From: Purshia tridentata
Lineage: Eukaryota > Streptophyta > Magnoliopsida > Rosales > Rosaceae
NCBI GenBank assembly: GCA_003254885.1
Contig: QANT01008811.1
Span: 1 to 57,139, forward strand
Length of the DNA: 57,139 bases
Reading direction: 5' to 3'
In this document: one piece after another, positions 11,982 through 24,259 of the stretch
How the letters are laid out: every line of letters begins with the position of its first letter
Numbering within the stretch: the stretch's first letter is position 1
Notes under the pieces: model-generated
Told to the model about the DNA's origin: nothing
The model's database searches: none
The model's input: the letters and a program-made list of their open reading frames with translations, nothing else
Translations under genes and position numbers: made by a program

Positions 11982-12419
11982 TATGATTTATTTTATCGAT
12001 TTGGGGATTGGGGGTAGGTAATAATACAAGGTAAGATTCTAAGAAGCACTGATTTTCTTTTTAGAAGCAATTATAAGGTGGACACGACTTGAGTGTTGAG
12101 CAGTTGAGCTCTTCTTACATTGACCAGTCTTACATTGAATATTATAAGACCCAAACGCAAACAGAGCAAACGCAAGAATTAACTGCCTCTGTCAGTCTCA
12201 GACTCGGAGAGTCTTCTTCACACCCAAACAACTCGCTTCGCGACACAGATCACAGCTCTCTTCTAACGACTCCGAATCCTCTTTCTGGAATCGTTTTCTC
12301 TTTTTGCAAGTAACCAAAAACAAAACAGAAATGCTTTTTGTTTGCTCATTTTGAGAACTCTGAGCCTTTTTGTGCTTTCACAAGGAATCTCAGATGCTGC
12401 AATTTCAGAATTAACAAAG

Positions 12420-13650
12420 ATGAGAGTGCCCTCACCAAGTCCCATTGAGCCCAGACACCGCCTCTCTGCTTCATCAAAGTCAGTCTCTCGCTCTCTCTCT
12501 CTCTCTCTCTCGCTTACTTTGAATCCATCGTATGCATCTCTGATTCTGTTGGTTTGTAAATTTAGTGCTCATTTTAGTTGGTTTACTTGCTTTTTCCTTG
12601 TTGATTATATGTATGGATATGCATTCAGATCAAGACCTTTTCAATTGGGGAAATTCGGGAATGAATATTGATGAATTTTGTGTGTTTGTGTGTGGAAAAA
12701 GTTTATATTGTGAATTTGAACTTGTTTTGATTAAGTGAGGGGTCTTGCTAGTAATTAGGCTACATTTTAGACTCTTTGAGATGGGTATGTCAAAATCTTT
12801 AGTGACGTGTTCAAAATTCTTGGTGAATAGTGTACTCTAGAAGTTGGAAATGCTTTGGAGAGGAGCCACTACTCTCTGAATTTAGCTACTGTGTAATGGT
12901 CATGGTGCACGAGATTCCAATATCAGATATTTGGGATCTTGGCAAAGTAGTTTTTGAAAATGATCTGAGCACTTTTATTTGTAATGTGCTGAATGGGATG
13001 TCAAAAATTCATATTAGTGCTGTTTCCACATATCAATCTGCAATGCATTTCTAATGAGGGACTTGATTGCGAAACATTTGCTTGTCTTTCTGAGTGGAAC
13101 TTGTTTCCAGTGTCATTCACTTATTTCTGCTCTATTTAGTTTCTGCCATTCCATTTGTTGCTCTTTGTACTTTTGTTCACTTGTCCTGCAGACATGTGCT
13201 CATGTAGTTACAAAATCCCTTTTTATTTCAGTGAAGACGCTAACAAAAGAAGGCCCCAGAGAAATAAAGTTCTTAGAGATATTGAAAAGGTTCTCCATGT
13301 TCCTGCTCAAGATAGAAACTTAAACTGCAAGCCCACCTTGAAGCTTGTGTTGGTTGTTATTATATTGGGGACTTTTGTGACACTCTTCCTCTCTCCAGCT
13401 GTTTATAATACAGACCATCGATCCAGTTCGGTATCGCAGTATGTTCTATCAGCAGATCACCTTGCTTTCATTTCTTATTTTATGGTATTAGTGTCTTTGG
13501 TAGTTCCTTTCTTCAGTCTTTTCTTTTTTTGTTTGATGTTGAGCTTTTCAAAAATTAATTTCCCTCCTGTGAAAATATATTATGTGCGGACCCCTCTCTC
13601 TCACCAGAATTCAAAAGGGTCATCTTTGTCAGTTAAGCCAAAAGAGCATT

Positions 13651-13700
<50 letters not shown>

Positions 13701-16520
13701 AGCAGTATTTTGAAACAGAAGTGTATTGACTGCAGGCTAACTTCTCAAGATAGATGGACAAGAGAGAGTGCTGCTGCAGATTTACGTTACATATCATCTT
13801 TAGACATTAACTGGGACAAGATTTCGGATGCTATTGAGAATCTGACTGACATAAAAGATTATCAGGGAATTGGCCTATTAAACTTTAATGGCAATGAGAT
13901 TGATCATTGGAAGGAGCTCGTACCAGATGCTGAGCATGTTATTCTACACCTCAACTATGTGTCAGACAACATAACATGGGAATCCCTGTACCCTGAGTGG
14001 ATAGATGAAGAAGAAGAATTCGAGGTTCCTACTTGTCCCTCTCTACCGAAGCTTCAAATTCCTGGAAAACCACGGATTGATCTGGTTGCTGTCAAGCTTC
14101 CCTGCAATAAGTCTGGCAGCTGGTCAAGAGATGTGGTTCGTTTGCACTTGCAACTTGAAGCAGCAAGGCTTGCTGCCTCTTCCAAAGGGTACCACCCAGT
14201 GCGTGTGCTTTTGGTGACTGACTGCTTCCCAATCCCAAATTTGTTCACTTGCAAAGAGCTTGTTAGACGCGAAGGGAATGCATGGCTTTATGAACCGAAC
14301 CTGAATACGTTAAGGGATAAACTACAGCTCCCTGTAGGGTCATGTGAACTTTCAGTTCCTCTAAAGGCTAAAGGTAAGATTTAAACTAGTGTCTTGTCTT
14401 GTATATATATTATAAATCATTGTTGTTGCGCAATGAAAGCTGCTGTTCTACCTCTCTTCCATTAGTCTTTCTTTCTGTTTTTCTTTTTAATTTTCCAAAA
14501 CTCAGCATATTGGAATCCTTTCAGATGTAGAATTCAGTTCATTTGTCTACGAACTCACATTTTTGCATGTTTGGAATAGCTAGCTATTGTAGAATTCAAT
14601 TGGAAATCATTGATAGCTCTGAGTTGTTAAAGTGGATTTTATTACTTTATTCGGATGTGTAAGTAGTGAACCCGCACCAAGACGGGATTACCCAATGATA
14701 ATGAATGAAATCTAAAGGTAGTGCTCCCACATCAAATGAATTTAATAATTTTGAAACTGTTTTTCAAGGAGTTTTATTGATGGTTCCTCATCAATTGAAA
14801 CATAGTATGTTTTTGTTTGGGTCAAGACATATGTGGAGACATCATGATAGGGAAGGTGTTTTTGAAGATAGTCAAATTTTTTGGTCAAGTACATTGGTCC
14901 ATACACGTGCATGCTCACAGGTCACAACAGTGGTAAATGTGAAATATGTACATATATGTATGGTGTCCACTTGATCAATGCAAATTCACGATGTGCTTTA
15001 ATGCCATTGATCGTGTTGACTCACCATGTGGTCAATGTGCTCAACATCTCACAGTTATTCATGACATCCACAACTGAACATCCTATTTATATGTATATGT
15101 ATGGATGAATATATATATATATATACATATATATACACACACACACAGGCTGGCAACTTAACAATGTAAATTTGAATCATTGATTAGGTTACATCTTGAT
15201 TGAATGTGTATTCTAGTTTCACAGTCTTGTGAAAAAACATTACCTTATAACAAAGTACATATTGTTTATATGTATAAAATCACAGAATTTATGCACCATG
15301 TCTGCCATGCACTAAGGATTCTGGTAATGATACATGTTAATGTTGTTGACCACCTGATCAGTCTTGATATCAGTTGTCAAAGAAATTGTCGATGGGTTTT
15401 TTTTATTATAAGTCATGATGCTTATAAATTTTACTGATCTTATAAATGTAATATACTTGATAAGTAATGAACTAAATACTTGTAAACAGAACATTTTTAC
15501 TCAGAGAGAGCCCATCGAGAAGCATATGCAACAATCCTACACTCTGCACATGTATATGTGTGTGGAGCCATTGCTGCAGCTCAGAGCATCCGTATGGCTG
15601 GTTCAACACGAGATCTTGTCATACTTGTGGACGAAACAATCACTGAGTATCATCGAGGAGGATTGGAGGCTGCTGGGTGGAAGATCCACACAATCCAAAG
15701 AATCAGGAACCCTAAAGCTGAACCTGAAGCATACAATGAATGGAACTACAGCAAATTCCGTCTTTGGCAGTTGACTGAGTATGACAAGATCATTTTCATT
15801 GATGCTGACATGCTTATACTTAGGAATATTGATTTCCTGTTTGAGATGCCAGAAATATCAGCCACAGGAAATAATGCTAGTCTGTTCAACTCAGGTGTGA
15901 TGGTTGTGGAACCATCAAATTGTACATTCCAACTGCTCATGGATCATATTGATGAGATCGTGTCCTACAACGGTGGGGACCAGGGGTATCTGAATGAGAT
16001 ATTCACATGGTGGCACAGGATTCCAAAACACATGAACTTCTTGAAACACTTCTGGGAAGGTGATGAACCAGAGAAAAAGGAGATGAAAACTCACCTCTTT
16101 GAAGCTGATCCTCCAATCCTCTACGTCCTCCATTATTTGGGTAATAAACCATGGCTTTGCTTCCGTGACTATGACTGCAACTGGAATGTGGATTTTTTGC
16201 AGGAGTTTGCCAGTGATGTTGCACATAAAAGATGGTGGAAAGTGCATGATGCTATGCCAGGAAAGTTGCAAAAATTCTGTTTGCTTAGGTCCAAGCAGAA
16301 GGCAGCACTAGAGTGGGATCGGAGGCAAGCTGAGAAAGCAAATTACACTGATGGTCACTGGAAAATCAAGATAAAAGACAAGCGATTGAAGACATGCTTT
16401 GAGGATTTCTGCTTCTGGGAGAGCATGTTATGGCACTGGGGTGAAAAGAATTGGACAGATAACGCTACTGTTACTCCATCACCACCTGCGCTTACTACTG
16501 CATCTCTCTCTTCTTCGTGA
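12420..16520 (+). CDS. GUX3: Xylan alpha-glucuronosyltransferase, GT8 family (GUX/PGSIP type)
   Basis: Golgi type II membrane enzyme that transfers glucuronic acid from UDP-GlcA onto the xylan backbone. Exons: 12420-12478, 13232-13438, 13736-14373, 15505-16520 (GT-AG, frame-consistent), giving 639 aa. Domains: a basic cytosolic tail (residues 1-56), one membrane segment (about 57-73, LKLVLVVIILGTFVTLF), a stem with the plant-specific 'YPEWIDEEEEFEVPTCP' block, then the GT8 domain from about 305 (REAYATILHSAHVYVCGA). The metal-binding DxD is D401-A-D403, followed by 'FNSGVMVVEPSNCTF' and 'YNGGDQGYLNEIF', both typical of GUX/glycogenin-like proteins. Length fits GUX1-3 (about 600-660 aa). The GUX3 assignment rests on N-terminal resemblance and on the adjacent RimP-like gene, which I recall as the neighbour of GUX3 in Arabidopsis; GUX1 or GUX2 orthology is not excluded. 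Confidence 0.9.
12491..12511. repeat. (CT)n microsatellite at the start of GUX intron 1
   Basis: About ten CT units begin twelve bases downstream of the intron 1 donor. Confidence 0.85.
13652..13695. repeat. (CT)22 microsatellite in GUX intron 2
   Basis: An uninterrupted 44-bp CT run ends 40 bp before the intron 2 acceptor (AG at 13734-13735). It therefore overlaps the expected branch-point/polypyrimidine neighbourhood and is likely length-variable. Confidence 0.9.
14374..15504 (+). other. GUX intron 3
   Basis: 1131-bp AT-rich intron with donor GTAAGA and acceptor TTTTTACTCAG. It contains an AT/AC microsatellite at about 15110-15146 and no recognisable coding or RNA gene. Confidence 0.7.
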
Positions 16521-17551
16521 TTTCTTTCTTTCATACTTGCATACTTCATTCCGATGATACAAGTCAACACATATTTCATGCCTACAAATGTGAGAAAGAG
16601 AAGTTAATCTCCTTGAAATTTACTTGGTAGCTAGCTCAACAACTTCCTTGTAATTCATTTCATACCCTTTCTTACCAAATACAAACCTACACCCATTTTT
16701 TCATCAAGTTGGCATAAATTTTAGCACTTTCAATGCTTTTTGAGGCTAGATGCCCAGATATCATGATTTCTAGTCATCTTTTTCTTTCTTGAAAGGAATG
16801 ATTTCTAGTCATCTTAAAACCTTTTATTTTGTTGGCTTGTGTTTTGTTCCAAATTTCCTTTTCCAGATAGATTTGGTTCCTTTACCAGTTGTTTGGCCTG
16901 TCCATTTTACACACTACTAGGATTTTGAGTACCAGTATAGCAACTATGATCACTGTCTGCTAAGTTTTCATAAATTTCTGCACTGCCATTGTCTTGGTCT
17001 TTACGATTTGATTCGTGAAATTATGTGATGGCAGATAAATACTATCATTGGTGTGCAATAATATTCTTTAGATCTCCTTCTAGTGTCATTCATGGCAGGT
17101 AATTAGTAGTTGCCGTTTTGAAGCAAATCTTGCATTATGCTTGAGAATAGGTCATAAAGCAAGATATCAAGACTCAAGCCAAGAAGATTTGAAATCTTTT
17201 GCTGCTCCACCAGAGGTTTTAAAGTTAATTCGTTTAATTGAAATTGCAGTTGACAAACTTCAAGATTGGGTAATAAAGTTGTCACTTCTTGTGTAGAAAA
17301 TGTATAGTAAACACATCAACATGCGATGGCATGATATTATCGGTCACCCAAATTACCTTTTAATTTTTGTTTTCAGTAGTTAATATTAGATGGTCGATAT
17401 ATAAAATATTTTATGTTTTAGAAAGAGTTACCAAATGCAATGAAATCATTTATGTTTTCAATAGTTGATAAAATTAAAAAGCAATGCAGGATAGGAAGAC
17501 TCAAATAGTCACTACTATAAATTTTTGGACAAAGCTATTAGCAGTCCATTA
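16521..17551. other. GUX 3' UTR and intergenic
   Basis: No gene seen. The first few hundred bases should be 3' UTR; no strong polyadenylation hexamer stands out. Confidence 0.4.
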
Positions 17552-17740
17552 TCTATCTATACATATAAAGCTAGAAGAAGAAAAGTAAGATAGTTAAATT
17601 TATAAACTCTAAAAATATCTTTATTTAAAAAATAAGTACTGATAACATTATTTATTAATAAAGAATAAAAAAATAAAATATAATAATTAGAATTAAAAAA
17701 TATAAAAATACAAAATTATACTTATTTTTGGCAACTCATT
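17552..17740 (+). mobile_element. Helitron-like 5' end (copy 1)
   Basis: After A, the sequence begins TCTATCTATACATATAAAGC and continues AT-rich. About 180 bp matches a second copy at 23627-23805 closely ('ataagtactgata...attagaattaaaaaatataaaaatacaaaatta'). The TC start and 'tatataaagctagaag' are typical of plant Helitron 5' ends. No matching hairpin/CTRR end was identified downstream, so the far end is unknown. Confidence 0.45.
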
Positions 17741-17981
17741 CTTCTACCACTATTGTTTTACAACAAATAAACTATTAAAATTTTTGATTGAATGTTCACA
17801 AAGTCAATTCACACGCACAAAACGCATGACAAGGGACTGGTATCAAGATAAGCCAAGAATTGTCACTATTTGCTCAACTTTTTTTGTTTTTTGCACCCAA
17901 AAAAAAAAAAGAGAGTAAAGCATGAAAAGAAATATAAAGTCTCTAACCATCATGGGCCGCAAAGATGGCAATTTAGCCTTT

Positions 17982-17996
17982 AAAAATATATACATT
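17982..17996 (+). promoter_or_regulatory. Possible TATA box of the RimP-like gene
   Basis: 'aaaaatatatacatt' lies about 170 bp upstream of the first ATG (18165), a plausible TATA position with a 5' UTR of roughly 140 bases. In AT-rich DNA this is weak evidence. Confidence 0.25.
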
Positions 17997-18164
17997 TTTT
18001 TTCACACAAAAAAATGATAGATTATCCAAACGCATAATGAAACGACGCCGAATAAAGTTAGCTCTTCCGTCTCGCCACCGTCCACCCTCTCAAACACACT
18101 CTCAGACTCAAGCTTGATTTTGGGTTTCTCATAGTGATTCAATTCCCAGAAAAAAGCAGAGCAC

Positions 18165-20743
18165 ATGGACTTAATCATGGCATTGAATTCGAGAGCCTCT
18201 GCAATTTCATTTTCACCATTCATGACTACCAGTACAAGTAGCAGTTGTTGTTGTAGCTCCCACTTCCAAAGGCCTTCTCTCTCACCTCACAAGCTCTCTT
18301 CCCCGTTCTGGGCATACCCATTTCACTTTATTCCAAACAAGTCCCTTACCCTTCACGCCCGCAGGCGGAACTCAGAGCCAGAGCAGCAGCACCCACTTCT
18401 CAGGCCAACCATTATTGAAGAAGTCTCTGAGGACGATGATGAAGACGACACCGTTCTGCTTGATGACTTTGAAGATGGTATTTTTGTAAATTTACCTATT
18501 TTCTCTTCTTCTTTTTTCTTTTGATAAAGTATCTCTGGGTCTGGGTTAATACTTTGTTTGTTTGGTTTGGGTTCTTGAACTTGAGACTTTTCACATGTCT
18601 TTGTATGAAGTTACTTATATCATTTTAAATTTTTATGATATTTCTTGAGCTTCTGACATTCTGAAGTAGGAAAAAAAAAGTAGCTAGTGAAACTTTGTAC
18701 CAAAAAGAAAAATAACTAGTAAAACTAAGTTGATGTGTCGAATGTATCTTTGTAATGCTGTTTTGCTGTGTTCATTTGATTATGTCTTAATAGGTAGTTA
18801 TATAATCGAAGTGATGATGATGTGCATGTTTTATCCTGTTTTAATATTGAAAATCTGGTCACAAATGAGTCATGTTTAAGTGAAATTCTTAATCATATAG
18901 AGGCATCGGTGGACGAAGGCGATGATTATTACGAAGATGAGTTTGCAGTGGAACTCTATGTAAGTTGTGTGTATGAGTTATTGGCACCGTTTTCTAATCG
19001 TAGAGATTGATTCTGACAACCTTTTGCTTCTTTCTGAAGGATGGAGATGGAGGCGGAGGAGGTGGGATTTCTCTCGCTGAGACATGGTGGGATAAAAAAG
19101 CATTAGAAATAGCTGAAGAGGTTGTTCTGTCCTTTGATGGTGACTTGAAAATATATGCCTTTAAAACCTTGCCAAATTTTACCATTCAAGTGCGCATCGA
19201 GAAGCTTTCGAATAGGTAAGGATGTAGAAGATTTGCTGATTTACAATGTATATAACATTAGTATGTGATATATATTCTATGCTTGCCATGCATAAAATCA
19301 TATCTTGAAAATTTTAGATAGCAATCAGTGCATTGATTGATATACATGCTCATTCTGTCAAAATTATGTTTGATGGGTTGGAGGTTACCTTGTGCAATGA
19401 GAAACTCTTTCTTTTATTTGGAAAGTATGTCTGTAGAATTCTACCTTTTCCTCTATATAGTATCTATTTTCCATTCATTTTCCGCTACCATTTTAGGTTA
19501 AGCTTAAGCTATGAAAAGACAGGCCTAATAATGAATAATAAGCTGAACTTAACAATTGCCACTTGCAAAAAGGAACATCAAAACAGGTTACTAAGACCCA
19601 ATTTAATAACCCTTCTAGACAACTCTTAGGTTTATGTTTTTTGTTAGTCAAGCTCATTGTTCTCTGGTGTACAAAAGAGCTAGTGCTGCCAGTATTGTAA
19701 AAACTTAAAAACTTTCCATGCATCTAGTAAAGAGGGATCACTGAGCCTGTGTAGGCTGTAATCAGAACCGCTCGTGCAATTCTAATATTTAATGTGCTAG
19801 TGTCAAAGAACCGGTATTGGTTGAATGTGTCGTTGTTACATCTCATTTGTATTTGTTACTTTTTTTCTCTTTCAATTGTAGAAAATCAATTTTCAATTAA
19901 TTAGTTTCTCTCCACATGGATATACTACAGATCTGGCTCCCCAAGCATGGAAGATATTCAAGCATTTTCTACAACCTATAGAGCACGACTGGATGAAGCA
20001 GAGATTGCCAGATCAGTACCTGAGAATTTATGTCTGGAGGTTGACTATTTTTCTCTCTTCACTCCCTAATTACCCTTCCTGTCTTTTATTTTGTTTAATT
20101 TATCCTTCTTCTGGTTTATGTGATGGGAAAGACATACCATGATAGATTATTAATGCTCCGTGAAATTTGAGGGGTGGTGTGGTGGGGTGTGGGGCAACTG
20201 TATCTAGCTGTGCCCTTGTTGCACAGGTTATGGACAACTTAAAGGTTTGGTATGAACCCTGTATGTGGCTAGGCCTGAAACATTAATGTGAGGCCCTTGG
20301 CTGGCTGCTTCAGTTTATAGTGCCAACTAGATTGTTTAGATGCTAAAGCTGTGAAGCTGAAAGATCTAAAATGTTATCACCTAATTGTTTGTGTTTTTTA
20401 CCTTGAGGGTCTAAAGAAATAAGTTTACTCTCAGGTGTCATCTCCAGGTGTTGAAAGGGTAGTTCGGATTCCACACGACTTGGATCGGTTCAAAGATCGA
20501 CCTATGTATGTGAAATATGTCAGTGAGGCAGCTGCCACCGGTTCATTGTCAGAAAGCGATGGTGTTTTCAGGCTTGCTTCTTTTGACAAGGAAACAAAAT
20601 GTTGCACTTGGGGTCTGGCAGATGTGAGGATAAATAGAGAAAAAGCAGGAAAAGGGAGACCACTCAACAAAAAGCAGCGGGAGTGGAGGTTGAACACACC
20701 CTTTGATTCCTTACGTTTAGTCCGGTTGTATTCTGATATTTGA
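18165..20743 (+). CDS. Chloroplast RimP-like (UPF0090) ribosome maturation factor
   Basis: Bacterial RimP assists maturation of the 30S ribosomal subunit; the plant homologue is predicted to act in plastids. Exons: 18165-18477, 18901-18959, 19040-19215, 19931-20039, 20435-20743, giving 321 aa. Residues 1-70 are Ser-rich with basic residues and few acids, fitting a transit peptide. An acidic linker (about 84-122, EEVSEDDDEDD and VDEGDDYYEDEF) and a glycine run follow. The RimP N-domain starts near residue 138 (ETWWDKKALEIAEEV). The C-terminal half opens with 'LEVSSPGVERVVR', the most conserved RimP motif. A second ATG four codons in (18177) is an equally plausible start. It lies about 1.6 kb downstream of the GUX gene on the same strand. 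Confidence 0.88.
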
Positions 20744-21811
20744 TTTATCATTTTGTAAATCATTTTGTTTTTTTGACCAAGAAATGCAGATAACTTAGTG
20801 GAGTATATAAATAAATAAATAAAAGCAGACGAAAAGATCACTTTTTTAATTCACCCTCATCACTTGCCATTCTCTTTGTGATTATGAGTTGTAAAGTTCT
20901 TCACTTATAGTACATATCTAAATGAATTCTGATTTTTTGTTCTGTATATTGACTTGATGGGGAGCTGTCTGGTGTGGAAGCCAGAGTATGTGCGGAAGAG
21001 AGAGGAAATCATTGTGCACTGTACAGTGGGGCTCACCTTCTTGTGTGTGTTGTCTGCATTTTGTCCTCTTTTTCTCTCCGCAGAAGACTCTCCCTTGGCT
21101 GGATATTAGGACTTGAGTGAGTTGTAGCGACTAGCGAGTCAAATTTCTCAAGCTTTTAATGCAAATGTCTGTTGGTATGTTTTAACCTTGTGTTTTGTAA
21201 TTCTAGCTCCATAAGGTATATATATGATAGTGGGCTTTAGATTTTAAAGTGTGAATGCTTGTGAAAAATTAGCTTCAGAGAGAAAATAAGAGAATATCTT
21301 TGTGTGCAACGAATGTAGTCTTTTGCAGTGTGAACTATGTAGATTATTACTAGTTTACTGTATGTTTGTGAGAGAAAGATTGATCTTTATTTGTTATTTA
21401 TTTGATCATTCAATTCAAGATTGGGGATTGGGTGTTCAAATCCTTAAGCTTGACTGCTTGAGTGATTGGGATAAAAATGCATGCCTTGTGTACATTTCAT
21501 TTCACTTTGGGAAAATTATTCAAAAAGGACACAGGGCAATCTTAGTTTAGGACTAGTTTGAGTTTGTGTTAATGAATGACACATATTTAAGTTTTTTGCT
21601 ACTGTGAACATTTTTCATCCAAATGAAGAATAATTTGGTCATTTCATATTCAATAAAATTTTAATTCAATTTCTAACTTAATCAATATTAAAATTTAAAA
21701 ACTAGAAAAATTAATACTAAAAATAAACCTTCAAAAGCTACTTTAAAATAATATAAAATATAAAACATAAATAATTGAATTGAATAAGCAAAAGAAAAAC
21801 AACATAGAAGC
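20744..21811. other. RimP-like gene 3' flank and intergenic
   Basis: No gene seen. 'aataaataaataaaa' at 20810-20824 could serve as a polyadenylation region for the RimP-like gene. Confidence 0.35.
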
Positions 21812-22330
21812 TTAGAAATCTAGCAATCCCTCAGCCTCCCCCACACAGCCACCCAAACTACTTGCCTCCTCCCCCCTCTCTAGCCATGGGCCAAGAATCT
21901 CCTCCCACGTCGTCAACTGCTTCCTAGCTCTCTCTCTCTCTCTCCCCTCCTCATCCCCTTCCTCTTGCTTCGCCGCCACAATGATGATTTGATCTCTCCC
22001 TCCCCCATTGCCACTACCACATCCAATATCTCTCTCCCTTTCAAACCACATTTGTTGTCTCCCTCCTCAACAGTCTTTGCCAACCCTACCATCTCTAGCA
22101 ACCTAACACACCCACCTCCCTCCCTCTATTCAGCCTTGATCTTGCCGTCTTCGGTGACGTCGATTAACAACTTGACGGACTCGCGCTGTCAAATCGGTAG
22201 ATGGTTACACTAGTCATCGGACATTTGTTTGGCCACCCTAAAATTGGAGGGAGGTGGGTTGGGTTGGGTTGGATTGCTAATGTGGGAGAAAGGGAGAGAA
22301 GAGGGTTTTGGGCGAAGGGATTGATGTGCT
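21812..22330. other. GC-richer pyrimidine-skewed island of unknown origin
   Basis: About 500 bp rich in CCTCCC, CTCTCTC and GGGTTGGG words between AT-rich flanks. Open frames on both strands (21812-22101 minus, 21965-22213 plus) are low-complexity and match nothing I recognise. It could be captured exonic or UTR sequence inside a non-autonomous element, but no terminal inverted repeats were proven. Confidence 0.3.
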
Positions 22331-23626
22331 TTTTTTCTTTTTAAATTCTATTATTAATTTATTTTATATTTTATAATATTTTAAAAGTTTATTAGTTTGG
22401 TGGGGAAGGATGTGTTGGTTTGGCTTTTTTTATTTATTTAATATATAGGTAAATTGTCAATTTTATCCCATAAATATTGGTTATGTGTGTGTCACATGAT
22501 TATTTCATAAAAAATGTAATGGAGTTGACTAATTGTCCCAAAGTAACACAAATTCTAAATATATGTTTTACACTAATACAAACCCGAACTAATTTCCTAA
22601 ACTAAAATTGACCCCAAAATAGGTGTTCTGTTTGAAAATTTTTCCCTTTCATTTTTCAAAAACTGTTGGCTTCTTGATTTGCCCTTTATGGATGGACTCC
22701 ATATATTCTCCGATATATGCCCTACATATCCCACAAAGTGTTCCTTGATATTGATTTCTACCTGCTTAAGCACTTGTTTTCTAAAGCTTTCATGATTAAT
22801 ACGTAATGTGTTCCCCATTGCGAAAAGAAAGAATGGCATTGGATTTGGATTATATGTAGTCACAGATGCATTTTCTTTTTCTTTGAATTCTTGGTACTCA
22901 AAGTTCAATAGCTTTTGCTTTCAAGTTTTGTTCCAACTACTTGTTATAGGCTAGCTACCAAGGAAACCAACACAATCTCTGAATAAAATCATAGCTTTCT
23001 GAGCCCCATATATCTGTGACATGGCATGCTATATGTCTGAAAATCAAATCCAAGTACTAGACCTCAAATGTAGTAGTATTATAATTTTATGGATATGACA
23101 ATGATAAAATGTTGGAAAAAATGAAAAAAGAACATTTGGATTTACATGATTTTCCAATTTGAAATCTACATTTTAAATTTAAGTTTTAACATGTTAGAAT
23201 ACGAAAAAGGGAATTCACATTCCGATAAAACTAAAAAATAAAAAGCTTTATTCAAGACTTTTTTTTGTGGTCGAAATGATTCAAAACATGATATCTGAAT
23301 CAATGATCTGAGTGTTTAAAGCATACTGATATTAGTTCGACTTGTTGTCACATTGTCTATTTCGAGCTTAAAATTCCCTTCAATTTCAATTTTTGAAGTT
23401 TTATCAAATAATTCACTTATAACTTAACAATTGATTAGCCTAATGAAGGAATTGAAATTTTTTTTTTTATTTAGAGCGGAGAAATAGTAACCAACTAATT
23501 ATTAGTCTACTGTATTTCTCTTTAAAATATTAGAGAAATTTAAGTTCCAAATTATAATCTCTAATACTTAAGAAAAATAAAAGGGAGAGAGATTGAGAAA
23601 TGAGTGTTGGTTATGAAAAAATATTA
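22331..23626. other. Intergenic, no gene seen
   Basis: AT-rich DNA. The open frame 22597-22908 (minus) has no recognisable motif. Confidence 0.35.
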
Positions 23627-23805
23627 TCTATATATATAAAGTTAGAAGAGATAATAGAATGGTTAAATTTGTGAACTCCAAAAATACTCCTACTTAAAAA
23701 ATAAGTACTGATAATATTATTTCTTAATAAAGAATAAAAAGGTAAAATAGAATAATTAGAATTAAAAAATATAAAAATACAAAATTACACCTTTAATTTT
23801 AAGGG
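23627..23805 (+). mobile_element. Helitron-like 5' end (copy 2)
   Basis: It begins TCTATATATATAAAGTTAGAAG after A and aligns over about 180 bp with the copy at 17552-17740. No 3' end was identified. Confidence 0.45.
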
Positions 23806-24059
23806 TTAATTATAAATAAATCAATAAAGTATTTCTCAATTAAATTTTAATCAATGCATATTTTTATACTTTCATTTTAATCACCATTAACTAAAAGTAT
23901 ATTAAACTTATTAAATAAACTGAAATATAATTTCAAAACTCATTATTATTTATGAGAAAATAAAATTTGCATTAACTATGTAACAACCTCATTTTCCTAC
24001 TGCCATTATTTTAAGACTATTAAACTATTAAACTATGATTTTTCTTTGGGCTGTCATTG

Positions 24060-24188
24060 TTTTGAGTATTCACCTACTAGTGTTGTGCCTCTTCTTTAGA
24101 CAAATTTGATTGGTATTAGCCGTATATATAATATTGTTTAACTTTTTCTCTTTGGGCGTTTAGCCCCGTTTATTACCAAATAAAAAAA
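24060..24188 (+). mobile_element. LINE 3' tail remnant
   Basis: 'tttgggcgtttagccccgtttattaccaaataaaaaaaa' closely resembles the tail of the LINE at 3670-3720 ('tgggcttgtagccctcc...taccacacaaaaaaaa'), ending in poly(A). No coding part remains. The left limit is approximate. Confidence 0.45.
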
Positions 24189-24236
24189 AGTGGCCAAACG
24201 AAAGTTTAAAGTAATATAAAATAGTGAGATTTAAAA

Positions 24237-24259
24237 TATATATATATATATATATATAT
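24237..24259. repeat. (TA)n microsatellite
   Basis: About eleven TA units. Confidence 0.85.

Noticed and set aside
13155-14384. A continuous 409-codon frame read as a single GUX exon
   Set aside because: It begins inside intron 1 and reads through intron 2, including the CT repeat. Splice sites GTATGT at 13439 and CAG at 13735 restore the expected protein.
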